A stretch of 32,248 nucleotides of DNA. It comes from Candidatus Zixiibacteriota bacterium (GTDB lineage Bacteria > Zixibacteria > MSB-5A5 > SM1-73). A program made the position numbers and the translations under genes. The stretch is from contig JAGMFA010000003.1 in the NCBI GenBank assembly GCA_023127875.1, positions 1 through 32,248 on the forward strand, read 5' to 3'. The stretch's first letter is position 1. Every line of letters begins with the position of its first letter. The notes under the pieces were generated by a model, which saw only the letters and a list, made by a program, of their open reading frames with translations, was not told where the DNA came from and did no database searches. This document shows, in pieces, positions 8,475 to 16,236 of the stretch.

Positions 8475-8804
8475 GGTTTTCCTTCCTCTCATGAAAAAAG
8501 TTCTGGATTTCAGGTTAACGGCAATAGAGTTTTTTCTAATTTGATCAAAGTTCATCTGAACACCTCCAGGCTCTGGGTTAAGGGTCAACAGTTCTCAAGA
8601 CCCCCCTATTTTGGATTTTGCCTTCTATAAACACTTATTCCTTTTTTCACCTCCTTAATTTTCGTTTTGCCTTTTTCACATTACTCATCTTATTTTCTCT
8701 TAACCAGGGGCGTGGAGAACTTTATTCTCTCCACGCCACCGGCTCCACCCAGAGCCAGTATGAGAGGAAGGGGAATAATCTCATCCTGGTTTTTTTTCTT
8801 TTTC
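8475..8804 (-). promoter_or_regulatory. Long 5' leader of the S8/FG-GAP gene
   Basis: This is an untranslated leader of about 330 nt if transcription starts near 8804. Reading downstream on the minus strand it holds a 10-bp hairpin (8709-8737, GGCGTGGAGA/TCTCCACGCC), degenerate heptads (about 8577-8600), a small CCAG-AGC-CTGG hairpin (8566-8576) and the Shine-Dalgarno GGAGGTG (8561-8567) before an ATG at 8555. The 84 nt from 8555 to 8472 align without gaps with 13057-12974 upstream of the beta-roll gene. Confidence 0.6.
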
Positions 8805-8811
8805 CGAATCC

Positions 8812-8867
8812 AAGATAACTTTTGGGGGTTAAGAAAAACCTTAAATTTTTCTTAAAAAATTCTTAAA
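8812..8867 (-). promoter_or_regulatory. Predicted promoter with 11-bp-period TTTAAG operator (copy 1)
   Basis: On the minus strand TTTAAG occurs at 8867-8862, 8856-8851 and 8845-8840, each separated by exactly 5 bp. A degenerate fourth unit (TCTTAA) follows at 8834-8829. A TATCTT -10-like hexamer follows at 8817-8812, 11 bp after the last unit. Direct repeats at 11-bp period overlapping the -35 region are the arrangement of OmpR/PhoB-family activator sites (compare the pho box, or the CiaR site TTTAAG-N5-TTTAAG). The same layout recurs at 13238-13293. The regulator is unknown; the receiver at 1105 lacks a DNA-binding domain. Confidence 0.6.
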
Positions 8868-8890
8868 AAAACAGGAGTGGTCAACTCCTG
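8865..8890 (-). terminator. Intrinsic terminator just upstream of the operator
   Basis: On the minus strand CAGGAGT-TGACC-ACTCCTG is a perfect 7-bp stem followed by seven T. The T run overlaps the first TTTAAG unit. It could insulate the promoter from readthrough of the upstream gene, or end a short transcript. The second cassette copy keeps the T7 but has a weaker stem (13291-13315). Confidence 0.55.
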
Positions 8891-9023
8891 TTTGTTTCCT
8901 GCAACTCTTTAAAATACAAAGGGTTGGGAGATGAGGCGTAGGATACCCGGAACATGAACTTCATTTTTTTCCTACTTTTTTGGGAAAAATTTGAGTTTTT
9001 GCAGAGATTTGCCCCAAAAATTG

Positions 9024-9075
9024 AAAGCCCTCCTGGGGTCAAGCTCTTTTGCGGAAACTTTCCCAGGAGGGCTTT
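9024..9075 (-). terminator. Rho-independent terminator of the 424-residue dockerin/T9SS gene
   Basis: The perfect 14-bp stem is AAAGCCCTCCTGGG (9024-9037) and its complement (9062-9075). On the minus strand it is followed by CAATTTTTGG. It lies 60 bp past the stop at 9135. Confidence 0.85.
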
Positions 9076-9134
9076 TGCATTTGGCTCTCAAGTAGGTCTT
9101 TGCCCAACATCCATCGAATTCAGATGCCCGGGGA

Positions 9135-10409
9135 CTACTTGACCAGCAGCATCTTCTTAACCTCTGAAAACTTTTCAGCTTCCAGCCGGTAGAAATATAC
9201 CCCGCTGGCGACTTTATCTCCCCTTTCATCTTTCCCATCCCACCAAATCACCTGATATCCGGCAAACTGATGTTCATCCACCAGGGTTTTGACCTTCTCT
9301 CCTAAAATATTATAGATGACAAGTTTCACCTGTGCATCTTGTGGCAGAGCATATCTTATGCTGGTTTGAGGATTGAAGGGATTGGGATAGTTCTGGGATA
9401 AGGAAAAGTGCTGGGGTGTGGATTCTTGGAAACCCCGCTTTAGCGGTGAAGAGGTTTTAGCCAGATTGCGGTTCAACTCGTGGGAGAGCTCTATGACCAG
9501 TGGCATAGCATCCCCATCCACCAGTATCGCCTTTTTGATTTTGATGCTGGTTAAATCTTCTCCTTTTGCCCGTAGGTTGACTAAATTCCCTTCTCCTGCC
9601 GGAAGGAAGTTTTTCCCAGATAGATCCACAATTCCGATCTTCTGGGTTCCGTCCTTTATCCCAGAGAAGAGTTGAAGACCTTTGGTCAGAGGGGTCAACG
9701 CGGGATCGAGCAGTGTAACCTCATCCGGATTGAACTCTATCTCCAGTTGCACGCCAGCTACATCCCGATCGAATTTCCCCTTCACTGAGATCTGGGAGAC
9801 TTCATCCAAACCTTGTGGAGAGCCTTTAGCAAAACCAGGCAAACTCTTACTCATTGGCTCAGTTTTGAGTAAAAGCGATATTTGAGCATGTCCCAAACTA
9901 CGACTCAACCTCAAGACCTTAGCCAGAACCCCTCCTGTTTTTCCTGAAGACGGAGGAGGTCCTCCTTTGAACAGATAGTTTATCAGATACACCACATCTC
10001 CCAGGTCAACGGTGCCATCACAATTTGCGTCACCCGCTTGTATAGGGCAGGGAGCAACTCCAAATTTGAACAGATAGTTTATCAGAAAGACGACATCTCC
10101 TAAGTCAATGACTCCATCTCCGTTAGCGTCTCCCCAGATAAATGCAGGTTCTGCGGTGTACACCCAACCTCCCCCTCCCCAAAAGTTGATGCTGGATTGA
10201 GGACCAATAGGAGAACCTTGAGCTCCAGCCGATACCTGGAGAGTGAAATGGTTCGATTGGGACCCTCCTCCGGTTCCGCAAAGGACGTCTGAGGTCATCT
10301 CGAAAGTGTTGCTTTTTGATTTAGCCTGGGGATTTTTTCCTTCAAGAACCAGCATGAAAACCAAAAGCAAGACTAAAACCGAGACCAGAGTTAATTTGAT
10401 CTTTTTCAT
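9135..10409 (-). CDS. Secreted dockerin/cohesin-like/T9SS-sorted protein
   Basis: This 424-residue exported protein has no catalytic domain. Residues 1-24 are a signal peptide or N-terminal anchor. Residues 35-80 are a glycine-rich segment (GTGGGSQSNHFTLQVSAG) of a type common in FCB surface proteins. Two dockerin-type calcium loops follow (GDANGDGVIDLGD at about 93, GDANCDGTVDLGD at about 126), then a cohesin-like beta domain (about 170-308, with GKFDRDVAGVQLEIEFNP) and a T9SS type A domain (about 336-424). It looks like a small adaptor or scaffold. From the dockerin onward it is a near-duplicate of the protease C-terminus. The ATG at 10409 follows AAAGGAG. It lies 116 bp after the beta-roll gene on the same strand and may be co-transcribed with it. 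Confidence 0.9.
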   Translation of the reverse strand: MKKIKLTLVSVLVLLLVFMLVLEGKNPQAKSKSNTFEMTSDVLCGTGGGSQSNHFTLQVSAGAQGSPIGPQSSINFWGGGGWVYTAEPAFIWGDANGDGVIDLGDVVFLINYLFKFGVAPCPIQAGDANCDGTVDLGDVVYLINYLFKGGPPPSSGKTGGVLAKVLRLSRSLGHAQISLLLKTEPMSKSLPGFAKGSPQGLDEVSQISVKGKFDRDVAGVQLEIEFNPDEVTLLDPALTPLTKGLQLFSGIKDGTQKIGIVDLSGKNFLPAGEGNLVNLRAKGEDLTSIKIKKAILVDGDAMPLVIELSHELNRNLAKTSSPLKRGFQESTPQHFSLSQNYPNPFNPQTSIRYALPQDAQVKLVIYNILGEKVKTLVDEHQFAGYQVIWWDGKDERGDKVASGVYFYRLEAEKFSEVKKMLLVK

Positions 10410-10475
10410 GATTTTTTACTCCTTTAATTTTAATAGTTAGTGTACATGCCGCAAGACCATCCGACATCTTTTTTT

Positions 10476-10508
10476 GTCCGAAAGTCCCCAAATGGGGACA
10501 TTTCGGAC
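10476..10508. repeat. Strong inverted repeat between two surface genes
   Basis: GTCCGAAAGTCCCC and GGGGACATTTCGGAC form a near-perfect 14-bp stem with a 4-base loop. On the coding (minus) strand it is followed by A7, not T7, so it is not a typical terminator for this direction. It could mark an mRNA processing site or partial attenuation between the genes at 10526 and 9135. Confidence 0.7.
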
Positions 10509-10525
10509 CTACAGTTACTACGAGA

Positions 10526-13057
10526 CTACTCACTCTTTTCCTCCAGTTGCTCCTCCATGCGCTTATACTCTTCATAATGAAGGCCGTATTCCTCTCCAAG
10601 TCCATAACTTTCTGGATGAAGATACTTACCCCGCTCCTCAGCCGGCTTGTCAACCTCGACTTGTATTCTGTTCGCCTCGGCAAATTTGTCATGGCGAATT
10701 CCTGTAACTTGCCAGGAGACTTTCATGCCTGGCTCACCGCCGGCAATCTTGAAGTGATTATCGAAAGTTTCCTCGGCTATATACAGGTTCGGCCCAGGGG
10801 CTCCGATGGCGGTGAGCTGATAACGGAAATCTTTGTTGACAGCTTCAAAGTAATCTGGAAGTTCAACTGTTGCCTCGCCAATGGCATCAAGTATGATATT
10901 GCCATTGTAAACATTCATCATATCCGGAGATTCCACGAAGGAGTGGTAAAGGTATTTGTTTTCCGGGTCCAGGGGATGGTCAATCTTAAACGCACCACCA
11001 CCTTTCCCCAGTGTGCCGGTAACGTAAACATTTCCGTGAAAGTATCCTGCATAGTTACCTGTTGACGAACCACGATCTCCATAGACGCCATAGCTCCCTC
11101 CGCCAGTACCTGTCGCGCTTCCATAAACGCCGTAGTTTGTTCCTGAAGACTCACTGGCGTATCCTAAGACCCCGTAGTTCACCCCTGAACCACCCAAAGC
11201 CGCACCTACCACTCCTTCATAGTAATTACTTCCAGAAGGATAAACCTGACCGTATACACCCACACGCCCCCCTTCAAAAACTCCACCTTTACCGTAATAA
11301 TCTACCGGAACACACTTAGCATAAATCCCCTTGGGATCACCACCGGTTGTACCCGTGTATTCCGTATGTATAACAGGTGTATTGGAGGATTCAACGTGAA
11401 GTTTGCCTTCTGGACTCGTCGTCCCGATGCCAACGTTATCTGTGCTGGTCTCCAACCTCACAACTGTGCCATCATCTACCCAACCTCCTCCGCCACCAGA
11501 CACATCAACCCAACTCAGTTGTCCGCTTCCATCGGTTGCCATGACTTGGTTGTTGGCACCATCAGAGGTAGGAAATTCATACCCATTGGTCTCATCACCG
11601 AACCGGATATGCGGCATATCCACCATAAAGGTCGAGTCCTCAGTCAGCTTGCTTTTTATTCCGAAAAGGTAGGAGTAATCCGCTGTGGCGGTTATAGTAT
11701 CAGCACGTCCCCCAAGAATTGCCGAATAATCGCCCTCAACAAAGTTCTTATTTCCCCCACCGACTGTGGCATACTTAGCAGTCACCGAATTCTCATAGCC
11801 GCCGCCCACGAAAGCGGCGGTATCAGTAGCTTCATCACCGGCTAAGTTGGAATAACCCGAAAACACCCCACCGTAAACGGCTTTCGATGTATCTCTGTAG
11901 CCCCCGCCGACTGTGCTAGCGCCACCGCTGGCGGCGTTGTGTCCTCCACCACCGACTGTGCTATAATTGTTGCTGGCAACGTTGCCCTGCCCCCCCCCGA
12001 TTGTGCAGGCGTCACCGTTGGCGGTGTTGTAAGATCCCCCGCCGACTGTGCTCTTCCAGTTGCTGGCAGTGTTGAATACCCCCCCGCCGACTGTGGCGTA
12101 GTGGTAGGTGGCGGTGTTTTGATATCCCCCGCCGACTGTACTATACTTGCAGGTGGCCTTGTTTCTTTCCCCGCCACTTATAGTTGAATAGTAATAATTC
12201 TGCCCACTGGTGCCAGTGGTGCAGGCCACACCAAGATTAACCATAGTATGTGCACTGTCTCCGTAAAGCACATTGCCAGCCCCTCCGCGGGCTATACCCC
12301 AGTAGTTGTTGGTGTAAAGCACCGAATCGGTAACCGACCAGTTGCCACCGCCGACTGCTTCTTGCCAGGTTCCTACACCGGAAGGATCTGAAGTCAAAAC
12401 ATAACCATCGGCGGCATCCGTAGGCATCTTAAAACCAGTCATCCGGGTTGTTCCGACGACATCTAATTTCTCTGCCGGACCCGCCGTCCCGATGCCGACG
12501 TTGCCAGTGAGACGGTAGATGTCATCACCTGAAATAACCCAGTCATCATCCGGCATTGCCGGAGCAGCTCTAGCATATTCTGCCGTGTCGGTAAATTCCG
12601 AGCGGAAGGCATATCCCACGCTCACCAGAGGCTTTCTGGGACTCATTTCGTTGTCTGCTCCGACCTTTACCCCTAAATATCTTGTGCTTCTATCGAAGAC
12701 CGAATCCGGAATAGGATTCACACTTCCCAAAAGAACATTGAAAATGCCGTCTTCAACTTTTACTGAATCCTGGGTTTCGCTCCATAGAGAGGTAGGAGTA
12801 GTTAAGTCCGCATAGATTTTGAAAGTCATGGAGATGGTGGTATCTCCAACACAACCTCCACTCGCCGTGGTCAACTTCCCCTGATAATTAATCATTTGCG
12901 GTACATCAGCATAGCTTAAAGAAACCAAGAAAAAGACCGCAAATAGAATACCTGTAAAAAAGATTTTTGCTTTCATGGCTTTCCTTCCTTTCTCAAATAA
13001 AGTTATAGATTTTCGGTTAACGGTAATACAGTTTCTCCTGAATTGATGAAGTTTCAT
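10526..13057 (-). CDS. Exported beta-roll / tail-fibre-like surface protein
   Basis: This is an 843-residue protein from the ATG at 13057 (GGAGGTG 5 bases upstream), or 816 from a second ATG at 12976 that starts a canonical signal peptide (MKAKIFFTGILFAVFFLVSL, cleavage after SYA). After the signal come a conserved domain (MINYQGKLTT...IYADLTTPTSLWSE...FNVLLGS), a VGIGTAGPAEKLDV segment, and about 12 short repeats of the type STVGGGYQNTA. The latter resemble left-handed beta-roll heads of trimeric adhesins and tail fibres. A second VGIGTTSPEGKLHV motif and YGVYGSATG repeats follow, then a C-terminal domain (LGKGGGAFKIDHPLDPENK...WQVTGIRHDKFAE) and a charged tail. There is no T9SS domain and no membrane anchor. 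It probably trimerises at the surface as a stalk or adhesin. The coding strand has a G9 tract at 11990-11998. Confidence 0.87.
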   Translation of the reverse strand: MKLHQFRRNCITVNRKSITLFEKGRKAMKAKIFFTGILFAVFFLVSLSYADVPQMINYQGKLTTASGGCVGDTTISMTFKIYADLTTPTSLWSETQDSVKVEDGIFNVLLGSVNPIPDSVFDRSTRYLGVKVGADNEMSPRKPLVSVGYAFRSEFTDTAEYARAAPAMPDDDWVISGDDIYRLTGNVGIGTAGPAEKLDVVGTTRMTGFKMPTDAADGYVLTSDPSGVGTWQEAVGGGNWSVTDSVLYTNNYWGIARGGAGNVLYGDSAHTMVNLGVACTTGTSGQNYYYSTISGGERNKATCKYSTVGGGYQNTATYHYATVGGGVFNTASNWKSTVGGGSYNTANGDACTIGGGQGNVASNNYSTVGGGGHNAASGGASTVGGGYRDTSKAVYGGVFSGYSNLAGDEATDTAAFVGGGYENSVTAKYATVGGGNKNFVEGDYSAILGGRADTITATADYSYLFGIKSKLTEDSTFMVDMPHIRFGDETNGYEFPTSDGANNQVMATDGSGQLSWVDVSGGGGGWVDDGTVVRLETSTDNVGIGTTSPEGKLHVESSNTPVIHTEYTGTTGGDPKGIYAKCVPVDYYGKGGVFEGGRVGVYGQVYPSGSNYYEGVVGAALGGSGVNYGVLGYASESSGTNYGVYGSATGTGGGSYGVYGDRGSSTGNYAGYFHGNVYVTGTLGKGGGAFKIDHPLDPENKYLYHSFVESPDMMNVYNGNIILDAIGEATVELPDYFEAVNKDFRYQLTAIGAPGPNLYIAEETFDNHFKIAGGEPGMKVSWQVTGIRHDKFAEANRIQVEVDKPAEERGKYLHPESYGLGEEYGLHYEEYKRMEEQLEEKSE

Positions 13058-13230
13058 TTGAACACCTCCTGGCTTTGCCAGTTAATAGTTCACGGTTCAT
13101 AGTTCATAGTCCCCTTCTCCCGCTTTTTTTCTCTCATAAGCACCTCCTGGTTTCACTGGTTAATGGTTCAGGATTTTTTTGTTTAACTCTTCAATTTTCA
13201 GAGACCATCCGAAAGAGTTTCTACTCTTTC
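13058..13230 (-). promoter_or_regulatory. 5' leader of the beta-roll gene with duplicated heptad/hairpin/Shine-Dalgarno box
   Basis: Adjacent to the ATG: GGAGGTG (13063-13069), hairpin CTGGC-AAA-GCCAG (13069-13081), then degenerate heptads GAACTAT/GAACCGT (13082-13112). A second copy lies further upstream (GGAGGTG at 13141-13147 preceded by TTAACCAGTGAAAC). It precedes a possible 15-codon reading frame (ATG at 13137, TGA at 13090-13092). The predicted 5' end of the RNA folds into GAAAGAGT-AGAA-ACTCTTTC (13211-13230). Confidence 0.55.
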
Positions 13231-13237
13231 TGTGCGC

Positions 13238-13293
13238 AAGATAATTTTGGAGACTTAAGAAAATCCTTAAAGTTTTATTAAAAAACTCTTAAA
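13238..13293 (-). promoter_or_regulatory. Predicted promoter with 11-bp-period TTTAAG operator (copy 2)
   Basis: Minus-strand TTTAAG (13293-13288), TTTAAT (13282-13277) and TTTAAG (13271-13266) are each 5 bp apart. CTTAAG follows, then TATCTT at 13243-13238. Every element has the same spacing as copy 1 at 8812-8867, with no gap in the alignment. It is likely bound by an OmpR/PhoB-type activator. Confidence 0.6.
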
Positions 13294-13481
13294 AAAACGA
13301 GAGTATTTAACTCCTTTATATTTTTCTGTAAGTCTTTAAAAAAACAGAAAGTTAGGTAGTGAGGTGGAGGATTTTCAGAATGTGAACTTGATTTTTTCCT
13401 GCTTTTTTGAGGAAAAATTTGAATTTTTGCAGACAGGACGAGATGGATGTGAAAAAAAGCAAACTCCTCAAGCAAATTTTC

Positions 13482-13510
13482 TTGACAACTCAAACCAGTG
13501 AAGATAAATT
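13482..13510 (+). promoter_or_regulatory. Sigma70-type promoter for the 10-repeat FG-GAP gene
   Basis: TTGACA (13482-13487), a 17-bp spacer and TAAATT (13505-13510). Transcription would start near 13517, about 53 nt before the ATG at 13570. It is divergent from the beta-roll gene promoter. Confidence 0.5.
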
Positions 13511-13569
13511 GAAAAAAGAGCCAAAAAGTAATAATCAAACAATCTCTGGCTCAAAAATTTTGGCGTCTG

Positions 13570-15849
13570 ATGTTAAGGTATTCCTACACTCATAACCCCT
13601 CTGTAAAGCATAGATTGTGGATCTATGGTGCTTTGCTTATACTTCAATTTCTACTCTGTGCTCATTCCTTTGCCACTGAGATAAGATGGAGAAAGGAATT
13701 AGAGGCTAAGGTGGACGGGCAAGTTGTGGATTGTGCCTTTGCTGGTGGAATGGAATTCTCCAAGCCCACCTTTGTGGACATTGATGCAGATGGTGACCTG
13801 GATGTTTTTATTGGAGACAAAGACGGAAAGATTCGCTTTTTTCACAATGAAGGCACCCCTCAAAATCCTTTTTGGGATTTCGTCTCAGATTTTTACGATT
13901 CCACCATTGGAGAAAGAAGCTCTCCCACTTTTACAGATATTGATGATGATGGCGACCCGGATTTATTCGTGGGTAATAAGGAAGGAAAAGTGAGTTTTTT
14001 TAGAAACGATGGCACCATAAATTCTCCCATTTGGACTCAGGTTACCGATTTCTACGATTCTATTGATATAGGTTCACAAAGCGCTCCGGTCTTTGTGGAC
14101 ATAGATGGTGACTCAGACTTAGACCTGTTCGTGGGAAAAGAAGAGGGAACGCTCAGCTTTTACCGTAACGTGGGAACGAAGGAGATACCCTTATGGAATC
14201 TTGTCTCTGAAAACTACGATCCTGTCGATGTGGGAAAAAACAGCACTCCTGCTTTCGTGGATGTGGACGCGGACGGAGACCTTGATCTGTTTGTAGGAGA
14301 GGAATATGGTAATGTCAATTTCTACAGAAATACTGGAAGTGAAACTGATCCCCAATGGAAACCGATCACAGCTAATTACAATTCCATAGATGTGGGAAAA
14401 CGCAGTTGTCCGGTCTTTGTTGACATGGATGACGATTCCGATCTGGATCTTTTCATCGGGCAGGGAGAGGGGAGAATCTTCTTCTATAGAAATGATGGCA
14501 CCATTTATCTTCCCTCCTGGACGTTGCTTACAGAAAGTTATCTTTTCATGGATCTGGGAGCTTGCTCCCATCCTGCTTTCGCAGACATAGATGGAGACGG
14601 CGATGCGGATCTTTTCGCAGGAGAGCTTGAGGGGAATATCAACCTCTATAAAACCGAGGAGACAACCCCCATACCCTCTTGGAGTCTGGTAACTGAAAAT
14701 TATTTTGCCATCGAAGCGGATGATTATTCCTCTCCCACATTTGCCGACATCGATGAAGACGGCGACCTGGATTTGTTTATAGGAAGAAAAGATGGAACAA
14801 TTGATTTCTATGAAAACATCGGAACTCCCGACTCTGCCTTTTGGAATTTGATCCCTGGGGAATACGACTTCCTCGATGTGGGAAACTACGTTTCCCCCAC
14901 TTTTGTGGACATCGATGGCGATGGCGACCTGGACATGTTTGTGGGGCAGATTTATGGAAAGATATATTTCTATCGAAATGATGGCACTCCCCAGGTCCCC
15001 TCCTGGACTCAGATTTCGGAGGATTTAATAGACGTGGGCAAGTATAGTGTTCCCATCTTTGGTGATCTGGATTCAGATGGTGACTTCGATCTGCTGGTGG
15101 GAAATGAAGAGGGAAGAATAAGTTTTTATCGAAATGATGGCACCCCCCAAACTTTCTCTTTTGTCTTAATCACCGATTCTTACGATTCCATTGATGTGGG
15201 AGAGCGAAGCACGCCGATTCTTTGTGATTTTGATTCAGATGGTGATCTGGATTTGTTTGTGGGAGAGTCCAAAGGAGGTCTCCACTATTATAAGAACCTC
15301 ACCTTAAACAGCATCAGAGGAAAAGTGACCGATCAGACTGGTTTTCCTCAAGAAAATGCGGCGGTATATCTTTCAGGGAACAAAGAGGACAGCACCTTTA
15401 CTGATACATCCGGCAATTATGAATTTGTTGGCTTGTCTGTGGGAAACTACTGTGTCTTCCGAGATTTTGCGTCATTTCAATATTGCTTTTCCCCTTTGGA
15501 CACAGATACCTTTGAGATAAATTTTGTCGGAGTCACCTATGTGGATGAGTTCTCTGAACAAAACATTTATAAACATCTCCAACTTTTTCCTAATTATCCC
15601 AATCCGTTCAATCCTCTGACTAACATCAGCTATTTCTTACCTGTGGATGCAGAGATCAAGCTCACCATTTACAATCTCAGGGGTAAGAAAGTAAAAGAGC
15701 TTATTGACGATTTTCAAGCTAAAGGATGGAAGAAGATCATCTGGGATGGGAAAGACTCACAAGGCAAAAAAGTCGCCAGCGGAATCTATTTTTGTAAACT
15801 CCAGAGTAACGCGGGAAATGAAATCATAAAAATGGTTCTGCTGAAGTGA
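13570..15849 (+). CDS. Secreted 10-repeat FG-GAP/VCBS protein with T9SS sorting domain
   Basis: This is a 759-residue exported protein. The signal peptide is at about 15-36 (LWIYGALLILQFLLCAHSFA). Ten tandem repeats of about 52 residues follow (about 45-575). Each has a calcium-type loop such as DIDADGDLD, then FVGxxxGxxxFYRNxGT, and they probably fold as beta-propeller blades. A carboxypeptidase-regulatory-like domain (about 580-640, GKVTDQTGFPQENAAVYLSG) and a T9SS type A domain (about 672-759, NYPNPFNPLTNISYFLP) complete it. No catalytic residues were seen; a ligand-binding or structural surface role is likely. It is the only plus-strand member of the surface cluster. The ATG at 13570 has no clear Shine-Dalgarno, so the start is uncertain. 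Confidence 0.88.
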   Translation: MLRYSYTHNPSVKHRLWIYGALLILQFLLCAHSFATEIRWRKELEAKVDGQVVDCAFAGGMEFSKPTFVDIDADGDLDVFIGDKDGKIRFFHNEGTPQNPFWDFVSDFYDSTIGERSSPTFTDIDDDGDPDLFVGNKEGKVSFFRNDGTINSPIWTQVTDFYDSIDIGSQSAPVFVDIDGDSDLDLFVGKEEGTLSFYRNVGTKEIPLWNLVSENYDPVDVGKNSTPAFVDVDADGDLDLFVGEEYGNVNFYRNTGSETDPQWKPITANYNSIDVGKRSCPVFVDMDDDSDLDLFIGQGEGRIFFYRNDGTIYLPSWTLLTESYLFMDLGACSHPAFADIDGDGDADLFAGELEGNINLYKTEETTPIPSWSLVTENYFAIEADDYSSPTFADIDEDGDLDLFIGRKDGTIDFYENIGTPDSAFWNLIPGEYDFLDVGNYVSPTFVDIDGDGDLDMFVGQIYGKIYFYRNDGTPQVPSWTQISEDLIDVGKYSVPIFGDLDSDGDFDLLVGNEEGRISFYRNDGTPQTFSFVLITDSYDSIDVGERSTPILCDFDSDGDLDLFVGESKGGLHYYKNLTLNSIRGKVTDQTGFPQENAAVYLSGNKEDSTFTDTSGNYEFVGLSVGNYCVFRDFASFQYCFSPLDTDTFEINFVGVTYVDEFSEQNIYKHLQLFPNYPNPFNPLTNISYFLPVDAEIKLTIYNLRGKKVKELIDDFQAKGWKKIIWDGKDSQGKKVASGIYFCKLQSNAGNEIIKMVLLK

Positions 15850-15902
15850 GGTATGTTTCCTCGATTTGGAGTCTTCTTCTTGACCAGCAGAAATGTTAAT
15901 CC

Positions 15903-15924
15903 GTAGTTGCCCAATTCATTGGGC
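15903..15924 (+). repeat. REP-like element (GTAG + hairpin)
   Basis: GTAGTT is followed by GCCCAATTCATTGGGC, a 6-bp stem with a TTCA loop. It has the same layout as the elements at 19580 and 29348, with paired changes in the stem. No inverted partner was found nearby. Confidence 0.6.
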
Positions 15925-16171
15925 ATTTGTTGCATCAGAACTTTGTCCTAAGAATCTTTCTGCTCGCTGGGGAGTGTCCTTATGGATCCTTCGGGCGGAC
16001 GCCCCCAAACGGGAGGGCATATGCCCCTGTCTGGGCGCCGGCTCGTCTGGGATAACATCCACAAGGAGCTATAAGCAAAAAACAACGCTTTGGCGGGATA
16101 ATCTCAAGATCCAAAGGGATTCATCCTGAAGGACAATATCCCGCCGGAACACTAAATTCCCGCCAATAGAC
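15925..16171. other. Intergenic region between convergent genes with nested inverted repeats
   Basis: No gene is seen. Inverted repeats include CGCCC/GGGCG enclosing AGGGCATATGCCCCT (about 16007-16040) and GGCGGGATA/TATCCCGCC (16092-16145). The latter encloses a short stem around GGATTCATCC. Confidence 0.5.
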
Positions 16172-16205
16172 TGTGGCGCAGGTTTGGTTTTTAACCTGCG
16201 CCACA
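16172..16205. terminator. Hairpin terminator between convergent genes
   Basis: TGTGGCGCAGGTT (16172-16184) and its exact complement (16193-16205) form a 13-bp stem with an 8-base loop. No clear T run follows on either strand, so this is a hairpin-only candidate. It sits 31 bp past the stop of the minus-strand propeller gene. Confidence 0.5.
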
Positions 16206-16236
16206 TACCTGATCCACTTCCCGGAGATATAGTCAC

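Noticed and set aside
13278..13595. Short ORFs in the A/T-rich shared cassette upstream of the beta-roll gene
   Set aside because: Low-complexity frames over homopolymers, not preserved in the second cassette copy.
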